DNA from: Sulfurimicrobium sp963741495 | GTDB taxonomy: Bacteria > Pseudomonadota > Gammaproteobacteria > Burkholderiales > Sulfuricellaceae | Direction: 5' to 3' | NCBI GenBank assembly: GCA_963741495.1 | Contig: CAVUID010000015.1 | Coordinates: forward strand, 620,001 to 684,000 | DNA length: 64,000 nucleotides | In this document: one piece after another, positions 47,802-55,229 of the stretch | Layout: every line of letters begins with the position of its first letter | How positions within the stretch are numbered: the stretch's first letter is position 1 | Notes under the pieces: model-generated | What the model was told of the DNA's origin: nothing | Databases searched by the model: none | What the model saw: the letters and a program-made list of their open reading frames with translations, nothing else | Made by a program: the position numbers and the translations under genes

Positions 47802-48518
47802 ATGGCAAAACTGGTTTTAAGCCTGGATGGCGACGTACTCGGATATCATTTTCTCGAAAAGGCCCACTTTGGCATTGGCCGCAAACCGCATAACGAACTT
47901 CAGATCGACGATTCCTCGGTCAGCAAGGAACACGCCACCATTCTTACGGTGGGCAATGACCAGATCCTGGAAGACCTGGGCAGCACCAACGGCACGCTGG
48001 TAAACGGAAACAAGATCAAGAAACACATTTTGCAGAACAACGATGTCATTGACATTGGCCGCTACCAGCTCAGATATATCAACCAGAAGGCCAAACCCGG
48101 CGTGGATTCAGACCGCACCATCATGATGATGCCAGTGATGAATCTGCGGCAAAGCAAAGAACCCTCAGAAACACCAACTCAGACAGCCGATCAGTTGGAT
48201 ACCGCTGTTTCGGTGGCGCGCGCAGCCAACGACAATTTCCCCCTGGGAGGCGTCAAGGGTCTGGAGGGGACCCATGCCGGTCAGACACTGGAATTAAGCC
48301 GCCCGCTTGCGACTTTTGGCAAATCAGGCGTTCAGGTGGCCGTCATCAACCGCCGTCCGCTCGGCTACTTCATCACTCGGGTGGAAGGGAAAAAGCAGCC
48401 GACGGTTAATGGCCAGTCAATCAGCGAGGAAGCGCAATTGCTGCGGGACGGGGATGAAATCGAAGTGGGCGGAGAGAAGTTGCGCTTCTTTCTGAAAAAC
48501 GGGGTTAACACTCGATAA
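47802..48518 (+). CDS. FHA-domain protein (copy 2), two FHA-like modules
   Basis: A 238-residue paralogue of the protein at 43676-44419. The N-terminal FHA domain is canonical (GRKPHNELQIDDSSVSKEHA, GSTNGTLVNG). The linker has the candidate site DSDRTIMMM, and the C-terminal module again starts GTHAGQTLELSRPLATFGK and lacks the binding motif. The 3' end overlaps the convergent SDR gene by 14 bases. The conserved two-module plan suggests a specialised adaptor family. Confidence 0.88.
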   Translation: MAKLVLSLDGDVLGYHFLEKAHFGIGRKPHNELQIDDSSVSKEHATILTVGNDQILEDLGSTNGTLVNGNKIKKHILQNNDVIDIGRYQLRYINQKAKPGVDSDRTIMMMPVMNLRQSKEPSETPTQTADQLDTAVSVARAANDNFPLGGVKGLEGTHAGQTLELSRPLATFGKSGVQVAVINRRPLGYFITRVEGKKQPTVNGQSISEEAQLLRDGDEIEVGGEKLRFFLKNGVNTR

Positions 48519-49242
48519 TCTGGCCGCTCACGCCACGACTGTCGCTTCCCATCAGATACAAATACTGAGGCATCAGGCTTTCCGGCAAGGGCAATGACTC
48601 CAGTACCTCGCCGGGATGCGTCCTGACACGTTGAGCCGATTGCACCGGGCCTGGAACAATGCCATTAATTCGCAGATTGGGATGCAATTCAAGCTCCTGC
48701 GCCCACATCTTCACCAGCACCTCGCCTGCCGCTTTGGAAACCGCAAAACTGCCCCAGTACGCCGCCGGCACATGACCGTGCGTTTCCGAAGTCATGACGA
48801 TAGAAGCATCTGGTGACGCTTTCAGCAAGGGCAGACAGGCGCGGGTCAAGGCAAAGGGCGCCATCAGATTGACGCGCAAAGAAACCTGCCACTGATCCAG
48901 TGTGTGCTCCTCCAGACTGCGCAAGCTATCGAGGTGGGAAGCATTGTGCAAAATACCGTCAAGGCGGGCAAACTGACGCCGGATCCCTGTCGCCAGCGCG
49001 TCGAAATCCCTGTCCTCCGCGCCGTACAGATCCAGAGGAAAAATAGCCGCCTGAGGAAAGCCTGCCGCCTCGATTTCATCATAAACCGCCTCGAGCTTCT
49101 CCACCTTGCGCCCGTGCAGAATAACTGTCGCACCATGGGAAGCGAACGCCAAAGCAGCCGTACGACCGATGCTCTGCCCTGCGCCCGTCACCAGAATCAC
49201 GCGGTCCTGGAGCAGATTTTGAGCTGGCTGATAATTTTTCAT
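48505..49242 (-). CDS. YciK-like short-chain dehydrogenase/reductase
   Basis: A 245-residue Rossmann-fold oxidoreductase. The cofactor motif is TGAGQSIGRTAA (TGxxxGxG class), NAS is present as HNASHLDS, and the catalytic Tyr-x3-Lys position is occupied by WGSFAVSKAA, where Phe replaces Tyr. That substitution is also seen in YciK-type proteins and makes classical SDR chemistry doubtful. The substrate is unknown. It converges on the FHA gene with a short overlap. Confidence 0.85.
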   Translation of the reverse strand: MKNYQPAQNLLQDRVILVTGAGQSIGRTAALAFASHGATVILHGRKVEKLEAVYDEIEAAGFPQAAIFPLDLYGAEDRDFDALATGIRRQFARLDGILHNASHLDSLRSLEEHTLDQWQVSLRVNLMAPFALTRACLPLLKASPDASIVMTSETHGHVPAAYWGSFAVSKAAGEVLVKMWAQELELHPNLRINGIVPGPVQSAQRVRTHPGEVLESLPLPESLMPQYLYLMGSDSRGVSGQIIEC

Positions 49243-49391
49243 GGGAATCCGTCATCGTAAATTCGAACTTGCGAATTATAACGGATATCCTGGTCCGGCT
49301 TAACAGGGCGTTAAAAGAGCGTCATGTGGCAATCAGTTCTGCCCGATTACAGTAATTGAGGTTGATGCCGCATCTACCTCAATCCTTGGAA

Positions 49392-50195
49392 TCAGGCATC
49401 CTTCAGCAGTGCCTGCCCCCGCTGGTAGCAATCCGTGAACCGGTCCAGGCCATGGGAGCCGCCGTTGACCAGCCTGCGGGCATGGCGCAGATCATGTTCC
49501 ATCAGTGCCTCCTTGATGGCGCGCTCCTTGGCTTTGACAAAGCTGCACAACAGACGGGCGGCGATGACCGGGTCGTTGGCCAATTCAGGATTATTGATGA
49601 GGTCGTCGCCCAGGCCGATCGCCTGGCCGTGTTGCCGATAGTTGGCTTTGCCGGTGAGCTGGATGAAGCCACGACCACAATAGCGTTCGCCATCCCCCGA
49701 CTGGCTATTGCCGATATCGGTGCGCTTATCGTAAAGATCGAAAGGTTTTCCGCCGGGCGAAGTATTGAATCGTGACTTTCCTTCCGAGATGGGCACAAAA
49801 CCCTCCGTTTCTGCCCGAATAGTGGCCAGCGCCATCAGCACCAAAGGCTTATCCTGCAGTTCTGCTTCAACCAGTCCTTGCAGCACTGTTGGCAAGTGCT
49901 TCTCGATATTCTTGCGAGGCGTATAGGGAAACATGACGCAGGTTTTCTCCACCGTGACCTGCGGAATGGCGCTGGGCAGGGTAGCATCGCCCACCAGACC
50001 CAAAGCAGCCAGCGTACGAGGCCCAGCGATGCCATCAGCCAGTAGCTTCCGGCTGTGCTGGAAGCCACGCAACGCGGCCTCGGTGCCGGGCCCGAAATCG
50101 CCATCGATCTTGCCGGGCGAAAAACCCAACTCGACCAGGCGGGATTGCAAGCGCTTGACTTCATCGCCGGATGATCCGGGGCGCAGGGTATTCAT
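49392..50195 (-). CDS. Peptidoglycan-binding GH19-like lysozyme/endolysin
   Basis: A 267-residue protein with an N-terminal PG_binding_1 domain (EVKRLQSRLVELGFSPGKIDGDFGPGT, about 10-65) and a C-terminal chitinase-19/lysozyme-like catalytic domain. A catalytic Glu is expected in IRAETEGF, and YCGRGFIQLTGKANY is the substrate-cleft signature. There is no signal peptide, so release would need a holin, lysis or an unusual route, as with phage endolysins. No phage genes flank it. Confidence 0.87.
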   Translation of the reverse strand: MNTLRPGSSGDEVKRLQSRLVELGFSPGKIDGDFGPGTEAALRGFQHSRKLLADGIAGPRTLAALGLVGDATLPSAIPQVTVEKTCVMFPYTPRKNIEKHLPTVLQGLVEAELQDKPLVLMALATIRAETEGFVPISEGKSRFNTSPGGKPFDLYDKRTDIGNSQSGDGERYCGRGFIQLTGKANYRQHGQAIGLGDDLINNPELANDPVIAARLLCSFVKAKERAIKEALMEHDLRHARRLVNGGSHGLDRFTDCYQRGQALLKDA

Positions 50196-50304
50196 ATTTG
50201 CGGCCTCCTACTGGAGCTTAAATGAGCATGGATTCATGTCAAGTGTACATAATATTTCCAAACACGCCCCTATACCCCCGCCTTTCCCCACTTCAGATGC
50301 GCAC

Positions 50305-51501
50305 TTAAACCTCACCTTCAGGCGTTGCCGAGATCCTGTGAATGGACAAATCGGCACCGTTGAATTCCTCTTCTGCATCCAGACGGATGCCGACTACCTT
50401 CTTGAGCAGCCCATACACAGCGAAGCCCCCTGCCAGTGCAATCGTGATGCCGAGCAAAGTGCCGATCAACTGGGAAGCGAAGCTCACACCGCCGAGACCG
50501 CCCAGTGCCTGGAGGCCAAAAATTCCTGCTGCAATTCCGCCCCATGCGCCGCATAGACCGTGCAGTGGCCACACGCCGAGCACATCGTCGATTTTCCATT
50601 TGTTCTGTGTTTGCATGAACATCCATACAAACAACGCCCCAGCAACCAGACCAGTCACCAATGCGCCCAGCGGGTGCATCAGGTCAGAACCCGCGCATAC
50701 CGCAACCAAACCCGCCAAGGGGCCGTTGTGAACAAAGCCGGGGTCATTCTTGCCCACGACCAGCGCAGCAATGGTTCCGCCCACCATGGCCATCAGCGAG
50801 TTGACTGCGACCAGGCCGCTGATGGAGGTGAGGGTTTGTGCCGACATGACATTGAAGCCAAACCAACCCACAGTCAGAATCCATGCGCCCAGAGCAAGAA
50901 ACGGAATATTTGAGGGCGGATGCGCTGCCATCATGCCATCCTTGTTGTAACGACCACGCCGGGCGCCCAGTAACAGCACCGCTGGCAAGGCGATCCAGCC
51001 CCCCATCGCATGTACCACCACAGAACCGGCAAAATCATGAAATTCAGCACCGAAAACAGACTTTAACCAATCCTGCACGCCAAAATGATGGTTCCAGACA
51101 ATGCCCTCAAAGAAAGGATAGATGAAACCCACCAGGATAAAAGTCGCTGCCAGTTGGGGGTTAAACCTCGCACGCTCTGCGATACCTCCGGAGATGATGG
51201 CCGGAATGGCCGCTGCGAAAGTCAGCAGGAAGAAGAACTTGACCAGTTCATAACCACTCTTCTGTACAAGTTCTTCCGCACCAGAAAAGAAATTCACGCC
51301 ATAGGCAATGCTGTAGCCGATAAAGAAATAGGCAATAGTAGAAATGGCAAAATCAGTCAGTATCTTCACCAACGCATTCACCTGATTCTTTTTGCGCACC
51401 GTACCCAGCTCAAGAAAGGCAAACCCGGCGTGCATAGCCAGGACCATGATTGCGCCGAGAAGAATGAACAACACATCGCCGCCCGTGTTCAGATTTCCCA
51501 T
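50305..51501 (-). CDS. amtB: Ammonium transporter (Amt family)
   Basis: A 398-residue membrane channel/transporter with 11 predicted helices. The twin-histidine pore residues are in VVVHAMGGW and WPLHGLCGAWGG. The N-terminus reads HAGFAFLELGTVRKKNQVN where E. coli-type AmtB has a PGLAFFYGG element, placing it in a divergent Amt clade. There is no cleavable signal peptide. No glnK gene is adjacent, unlike the usual glnK-amtB pair. Confidence 0.93.
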   Translation of the reverse strand: MGNLNTGGDVLFILLGAIMVLAMHAGFAFLELGTVRKKNQVNALVKILTDFAISTIAYFFIGYSIAYGVNFFSGAEELVQKSGYELVKFFFLLTFAAAIPAIISGGIAERARFNPQLAATFILVGFIYPFFEGIVWNHHFGVQDWLKSVFGAEFHDFAGSVVVHAMGGWIALPAVLLLGARRGRYNKDGMMAAHPPSNIPFLALGAWILTVGWFGFNVMSAQTLTSISGLVAVNSLMAMVGGTIAALVVGKNDPGFVHNGPLAGLVAVCAGSDLMHPLGALVTGLVAGALFVWMFMQTQNKWKIDDVLGVWPLHGLCGAWGGIAAGIFGLQALGGLGGVSFASQLIGTLLGITIALAGGFAVYGLLKKVVGIRLDAEEEFNGADLSIHRISATPEGEV

Positions 51502-51534
51502 CAGAATTTCTCCAAAATTTTATCCGAAAAAATA

Positions 51535-51551
51535 AAGCACAAACCATTCCA
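51535..51551 (-). promoter_or_regulatory. Possible sigma-54 promoter of the Amt gene
   Basis: On the minus strand TGGAATGGTTTGTGCTT has the GG and GC dinucleotides ten bases apart, as required for a -24/-12 element, and lies about 35-50 bases upstream of the amtB ATG. The -12 half (TTGTGC) departs from consensus TTGC. Nitrogen control through RpoN would fit an ammonium transporter. Confidence 0.4.
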
Positions 51552-51747
51552 TATATATTTGCAATTGATTTTATGAGGATTTTTTAGCCTCCCTCAAGCT
51601 CTACATCTGTAACGCGCACCAAGAACGTGCATTCAAGAAAATTACGCACCACAACGAACCATGGCAGATCTGTCGATCTTGGTTTTTTCAGTATAGTTTT
51701 TCCTTGCATCAGCCAGGAGTTTTACATATAATTCGCGTCTTCAAAAT

Positions 51748-51824
51748 GCGCCGGTAGCTCAGCTGGATAGAGTACTTGGCTACGAACCAAGGGGTCAGGG
51801 GTTCGAATCCCTTCCGGCGCACCA
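51748..51824 (+). tRNA. tRNA-Arg (anticodon ACG)
   Basis: Acceptor GCGCCGG/CCGGCGC, D arm AGCTCAGCTGGATAGAG, anticodon loop CTACGAA and T loop GTTCGAATC form a cloverleaf. The 3' CCA is encoded. It stands alone between amtB and the exporter genes and is followed directly by a terminator. No integrase or att-like duplication is seen beside it. Confidence 0.95.
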
Positions 51825-51831
51825 GAAAATT

Positions 51832-51862
51832 AAAGGCCTGCAGAAATGCAGGCCTTTTTATT
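51832..51862 (+). terminator. Rho-independent terminator after tRNA-Arg
   Basis: AAGGCCTGCA-GAAA-TGCAGGCCTT is a perfect ten-base stem with a GNRA loop, followed by a T-rich tail, eight bases past the tRNA end. Confidence 0.9.
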
Positions 51863-51939
51863 TTTCAGCATTACCTCCATCAAGCTGGTTTTAGCTTTCT
51901 AACCCTCCTGTTTGCTGCTCACTGGATCAGCAATTACTG

Positions 51940-53160
51940 CTACTGGTAGCGCAGCGCCTCGATCGGGTCGAGCTGCGCAGCCTTCCTGGCTGGATAAAAA
52001 CCAAAAAACACGCCCACGCTGGCAGCAACGCCGAAGGCCACCAGCACGGAACTGCCGGAGATGACCACCATGGCACCGGTCAGGGCATTGGCCAGCAGGG
52101 CGCCGCCCACGCCGAGCGCCAGGCCGATGAAACAGCCCACCACCGAGATGATGATAGCTTCGAGCAGGAATTGCAGCAGGATATCGCGTTCACGTGAGCC
52201 GATGGCCAGGCGGATGCCAATTTCGCGGGTGCGTTCGGTCACCGAGACCAGCATGATGTTCATGATGCCGATGCCGCCCACCAGCAGCGAAACCGAGGCG
52301 ATGGCGCCGAGCAGCAGGGACATGATGCGCGTGGTTTCGGCGGCAGAGTCCGCCACTTCCGCCAGATTGCGTAAATAAAAGTCATTGTCCACACCCTCGC
52401 GCAGACGGTGCCGCTGGCGTAACAGCGCAACCATGGATTTTTCCACTGCCGGCATGCCTGCTGCCGTTTCTGCCTGCACCATGATCATACGCACTGCGCC
52501 TTGAAAAGGAGTGCCATACACCTTGCGCTGGGCGGTTGTCAGGGGGATCAGCAGGGTATCGTCCTGGTCGCGCCCGTCCAGGCTTTGCCCCTTGGCACCC
52601 AGCACGCCAAGGATCACGAAGGGACTCTGGCCCACGCGTATGGTCTTGCCCACCGGGTCATCATCGCCAAACAGGTTTTTTGCCGCCGTCTTGCCGATCA
52701 GCGCCACGCGTGTAGCCGAACGCAGATCGGATTCGGTAAACGGATAGCCACTGGCCACTGTCCAGGAACGCACGTCCAGATAGGAAGGCGTGGTGCCATA
52801 GGTGCTGGAACTCCAGTTATTGGGGCCGTACACCATCTGGGTACGGCCGGTATGTACTGGCGCGACCGCCTGCACCCCCGGCAATTCCGCAATGGCATCG
52901 GCATCGGCCACGGTCAGCGAGGGCGCGCCGCCACTGCCGGAGCGCACACCGCCGGAAGTGGTGGAACCCGAGATCAGAATGAACAGATTGCTGCCCATGG
53001 AACTGATGGACTGGCTGACGGCATACTGCGCCCCCTGCCCCACCGCCATCATCAGCACCACCGCGCCCACCCCGATCACCATGCCGAGCATGGTAAGGAA
53101 GGTGCGCAAACGGTTCGCGCCCATGGCGTGCCAGGCTTCTCCCAGCATGGCGGCCAGCAT
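51940..53160 (-). CDS. MacB-type ABC transporter permease
   Basis: A 406-residue inner-membrane protein. One N-terminal helix (FLTMLGMVIGVGAVVLMMAVG) is followed by a large periplasmic MacB_PCD domain (about 45-270) and the C-terminal FtsX domain with three helices (LLLGAIASVSLLVGGIGIMN, ISVVGCFIGLALGVGG and the last helix before PARKAA). MacB-like transporters drive export from the periplasm by mechanotransmission. The ATPase is a separate gene (53160), so this is a split MacB. It is the last gene of a TolC/MFP/ATPase/permease order on the minus strand. Confidence 0.93.
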   Translation of the reverse strand: MLAAMLGEAWHAMGANRLRTFLTMLGMVIGVGAVVLMMAVGQGAQYAVSQSISSMGSNLFILISGSTTSGGVRSGSGGAPSLTVADADAIAELPGVQAVAPVHTGRTQMVYGPNNWSSSTYGTTPSYLDVRSWTVASGYPFTESDLRSATRVALIGKTAAKNLFGDDDPVGKTIRVGQSPFVILGVLGAKGQSLDGRDQDDTLLIPLTTAQRKVYGTPFQGAVRMIMVQAETAAGMPAVEKSMVALLRQRHRLREGVDNDFYLRNLAEVADSAAETTRIMSLLLGAIASVSLLVGGIGIMNIMLVSVTERTREIGIRLAIGSRERDILLQFLLEAIIISVVGCFIGLALGVGGALLANALTGAMVVISGSSVLVAFGVAASVGVFFGFYPARKAAQLDPIEALRYQ

Positions 53161-53876
53161 CAGGCGAATGCCTCATGGTGTTCAGTGGCCCCGTCATACA
53201 CGATGCGCCCATCGAGAAATCGCACCTGGCGCCTGGCATGCTGGGCGATATCTGCTTCGTGCGTCACCAGCACAATGGTAATACCCTCGCGATTCAGTTC
53301 ATCGAACAGAGTCATGATTTCTTCGCCGGTGTGGCTGTCAAGGTTGCCGGTCGGTTCGTCGGCAAGAATCAGGCGCGGCTTGTTGACCAATGCCCGCGCA
53401 ATTGCCACCCGCTGCTGCTGTCCGCCAGAAATGCGATTGGGCGGCGATTTGGCATAGCTGCCCAGACCTACCCTTTGCAGCATCTCGCGGGCACGGGCGC
53501 GGCGCTCTTCCCGGTCGACGCCGTAATAGACCAGCGGCAAGGCGACATTATCCTCCAGGCTCATGCGCGGCAACAGGTTGAATCCCTGAAATACAAAACC
53601 GATGGTGCGGTTGCGCAACAGGGCGAGTTCATCCTTGGACAATTCAGCCACGCTGCGGCCATCCAGCATGTAATGCCCGGCACTGGGACGGTCCAGGCAG
53701 CCGAGGATGTTCATGAAAGTGGACTTGCCCGAGCCGGACGGCCCCATCAGCGCAACAAACTCGCCGGGCGCGATACTGAGATTGACGTCCTTCAGCACCG
53801 GGAACGGCCCGGCCGGCGTGTCGTAGGACTTGTGCAGCCCCTCCACGCGGATAACAGGCTGACTCGTAGCCGTCAT
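53160..53876 (-). CDS. MacB/LolD-type ABC transporter ATPase
   Basis: A 238-residue nucleotide-binding subunit. Walker A is GPSGSGKST, signature ISGGQQQRVAIARAL, Walker B LILADEPTGNLD, and the H-loop is in VTHEADIAQHA. Its stop overlaps the permease start by one base, and its start overlaps the adaptor stop, so the three genes are translationally coupled. It energises the permease; substrates may be macrolides, peptides, siderophores or lipids. Confidence 0.95.
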   Translation of the reverse strand: MTATSQPVIRVEGLHKSYDTPAGPFPVLKDVNLSIAPGEFVALMGPSGSGKSTFMNILGCLDRPSAGHYMLDGRSVAELSKDELALLRNRTIGFVFQGFNLLPRMSLEDNVALPLVYYGVDREERRARAREMLQRVGLGSYAKSPPNRISGGQQQRVAIARALVNKPRLILADEPTGNLDSHTGEEIMTLFDELNREGITIVLVTHEADIAQHARRQVRFLDGRIVYDGATEHHEAFA

Positions 53877-55072
53877 CAGAACATCCTCATGTGTACCGTG
53901 CTTTTCTTGCCCGAGCCATTTTCTTCGGCCTGGCCTTCACCTACCACCACTTTGTCACCGGCCTTGAGTTCGCCACCCAGCACTTCGGTGTTGCGGTTGT
54001 CGGTGATGCCGAGCGTAACGCTGATTGGCTTGAGCGCCCTGCCCTGCAGGATGTAGACCGTGCCGCTGACACCATCACGCTTCTTGCCCGGTTTCTTGCC
54101 ATTCGCCTGTTTGTCCTGCTTGGTGCCATTACCACTGACTCCATTCTCGGCAGGCTTGAAACGCAGCGCGGCATTGGGCACCAGTAACGCATCCTCGCGT
54201 TCGGCAACAACGATGCTCACATAGGAAGTCATGCCCGGCAGCAGAATCTGTTCGGGGTTGTCCACCAGAATCACCACGTTGTAGGTCACCACGTTCAGCT
54301 GGGTGGTGGGATTGAGGCGGATCTGCTTCACCGAGCCCTTGAAGCTGCGGCTGGGGAAAGCGTCGACATTGAAATGTACCGGTTGCCCAACGCGGATGCT
54401 GCCGATGTCCGCTTCGGCAAAGCTGGAATCGATCTGCATGCGCGACAGATCCTGCGCAATCTGGAACAGGGTCGGCGTCTGGAAGCTGGCCGCCACGGTC
54501 TGGCCCACATCGATGTTGCGCGCCACGACCACCCCGGAAACCGGCGAACGGATAATGGAATACGCCAACTGGGCACGGTCCCGCTCATTCTGCGCCCGCG
54601 CCAGTGCGAGTTGCGCCTGTGCCGCCTTGCGGGCTTGCACCGACTGATCCAGCTCCTGCCGCGAGACGTATTCCTGCGTGAACAGGCCGCGCACCCGCGC
54701 CAGATTGGCGTCGGCCAGTTCGAGCGAGGCCAGTGCATTCAGAACATTGGCATCGCTCTGCTTGACCTGGGCATTCAGCAGCGCGGGGTCCAGCTCCAGC
54801 AGCACCTGGCCCTTTTCGACCTTATCGTTAAAGTCGACATAAAGTTTTTTCACCGCACCCGAGACCTGGGTTCCAACATTCACCAGCGTGACTGGATTAA
54901 GGGTGCCGTTGGCGGAAACGCTTTGCTTTAGTTCGCCCTTCTCGACTGCCTCAAGCCTGTAATTCTGCGCCGGACTCACGCTCTTGTACTGGCGCCAGCC
55001 AAACACGCCGGCGGCAATCAGCACACACACCAGCAAAAACAGGACAAAAGGATTTTTCAGAAAACGCTTCAT
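53876..55072 (-). CDS. MacA-like periplasmic adaptor (HlyD/MFP family)
   Basis: A 398-residue membrane-fusion protein anchored by an N-terminal helix (FVLFLLVCVLIAAGVFGW). A lipoyl half (KGELKQSVSANGTLNPV), an alpha-helical hairpin (about 100-175, LASLELADANLARVRGLF), the second lipoyl half (RSPVSGVVVARNIDVGQTV) and beta-barrel domains follow in order. A Lys/Gly-rich insertion (KQDKQANGKKPGKKRDG) lies in the membrane-proximal domain. It connects the MacB-like pump to the TolC-like channel encoded upstream. Confidence 0.94.
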   Translation of the reverse strand: MKRFLKNPFVLFLLVCVLIAAGVFGWRQYKSVSPAQNYRLEAVEKGELKQSVSANGTLNPVTLVNVGTQVSGAVKKLYVDFNDKVEKGQVLLELDPALLNAQVKQSDANVLNALASLELADANLARVRGLFTQEYVSRQELDQSVQARKAAQAQLALARAQNERDRAQLAYSIIRSPVSGVVVARNIDVGQTVAASFQTPTLFQIAQDLSRMQIDSSFAEADIGSIRVGQPVHFNVDAFPSRSFKGSVKQIRLNPTTQLNVVTYNVVILVDNPEQILLPGMTSYVSIVVAEREDALLVPNAALRFKPAENGVSGNGTKQDKQANGKKPGKKRDGVSGTVYILQGRALKPISVTLGITDNRNTEVLGGELKAGDKVVVGEGQAEENGSGKKSTVHMRMF

Positions 55073-55092
55073 CTTTTAAAACCTTAATTCTG

Positions 55093-55212
55093 AACCACGG
55101 AGGACACGGAGAAGAGCAATTTACAGCCATTTATTACCCCACCCAACGGGCGAATGCCAGAAATTGTGCAATTCATTGTTTTTACTCCGTGTTCTCCGTG
55201 AGCTCCGTGGTT
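55093..55212. repeat. Inverted repeat between the TolC-like and MacA-like genes
   Basis: AACCACGGAGGACACGGAG (from 55093) is inverted against CTCCGTGAGCTCCGTGGTT (to about 55212), and a further ACTCCGTGTTCTCCGTG lies on the right arm. Around 70 bases separate the arms. It occupies nearly all of the gap inside the exporter operon and looks like a dispersed palindromic element. Confidence 0.7.
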
Positions 55213-55229
55213 GATTGATTTTTTCAGGT

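Noticed and set aside
42873..48518. Type VI secretion accessory locus
   Set aside because: Kinase, phosphatase, FHA and TPR lipoprotein types fit, but no tss structural genes, ClpV, Hcp or VgrG lie in the window.
49392..50195. Prophage remnant around the endolysin-like gene
   Set aside because: Flanking genes are an SDR and an ammonium transporter; no other phage-like sequence was seen.
51748..51824. tRNA-Arg as an integration site for a genomic island
   Set aside because: No integrase, no repeated 3' tRNA end and ordinary chromosomal genes on both sides.
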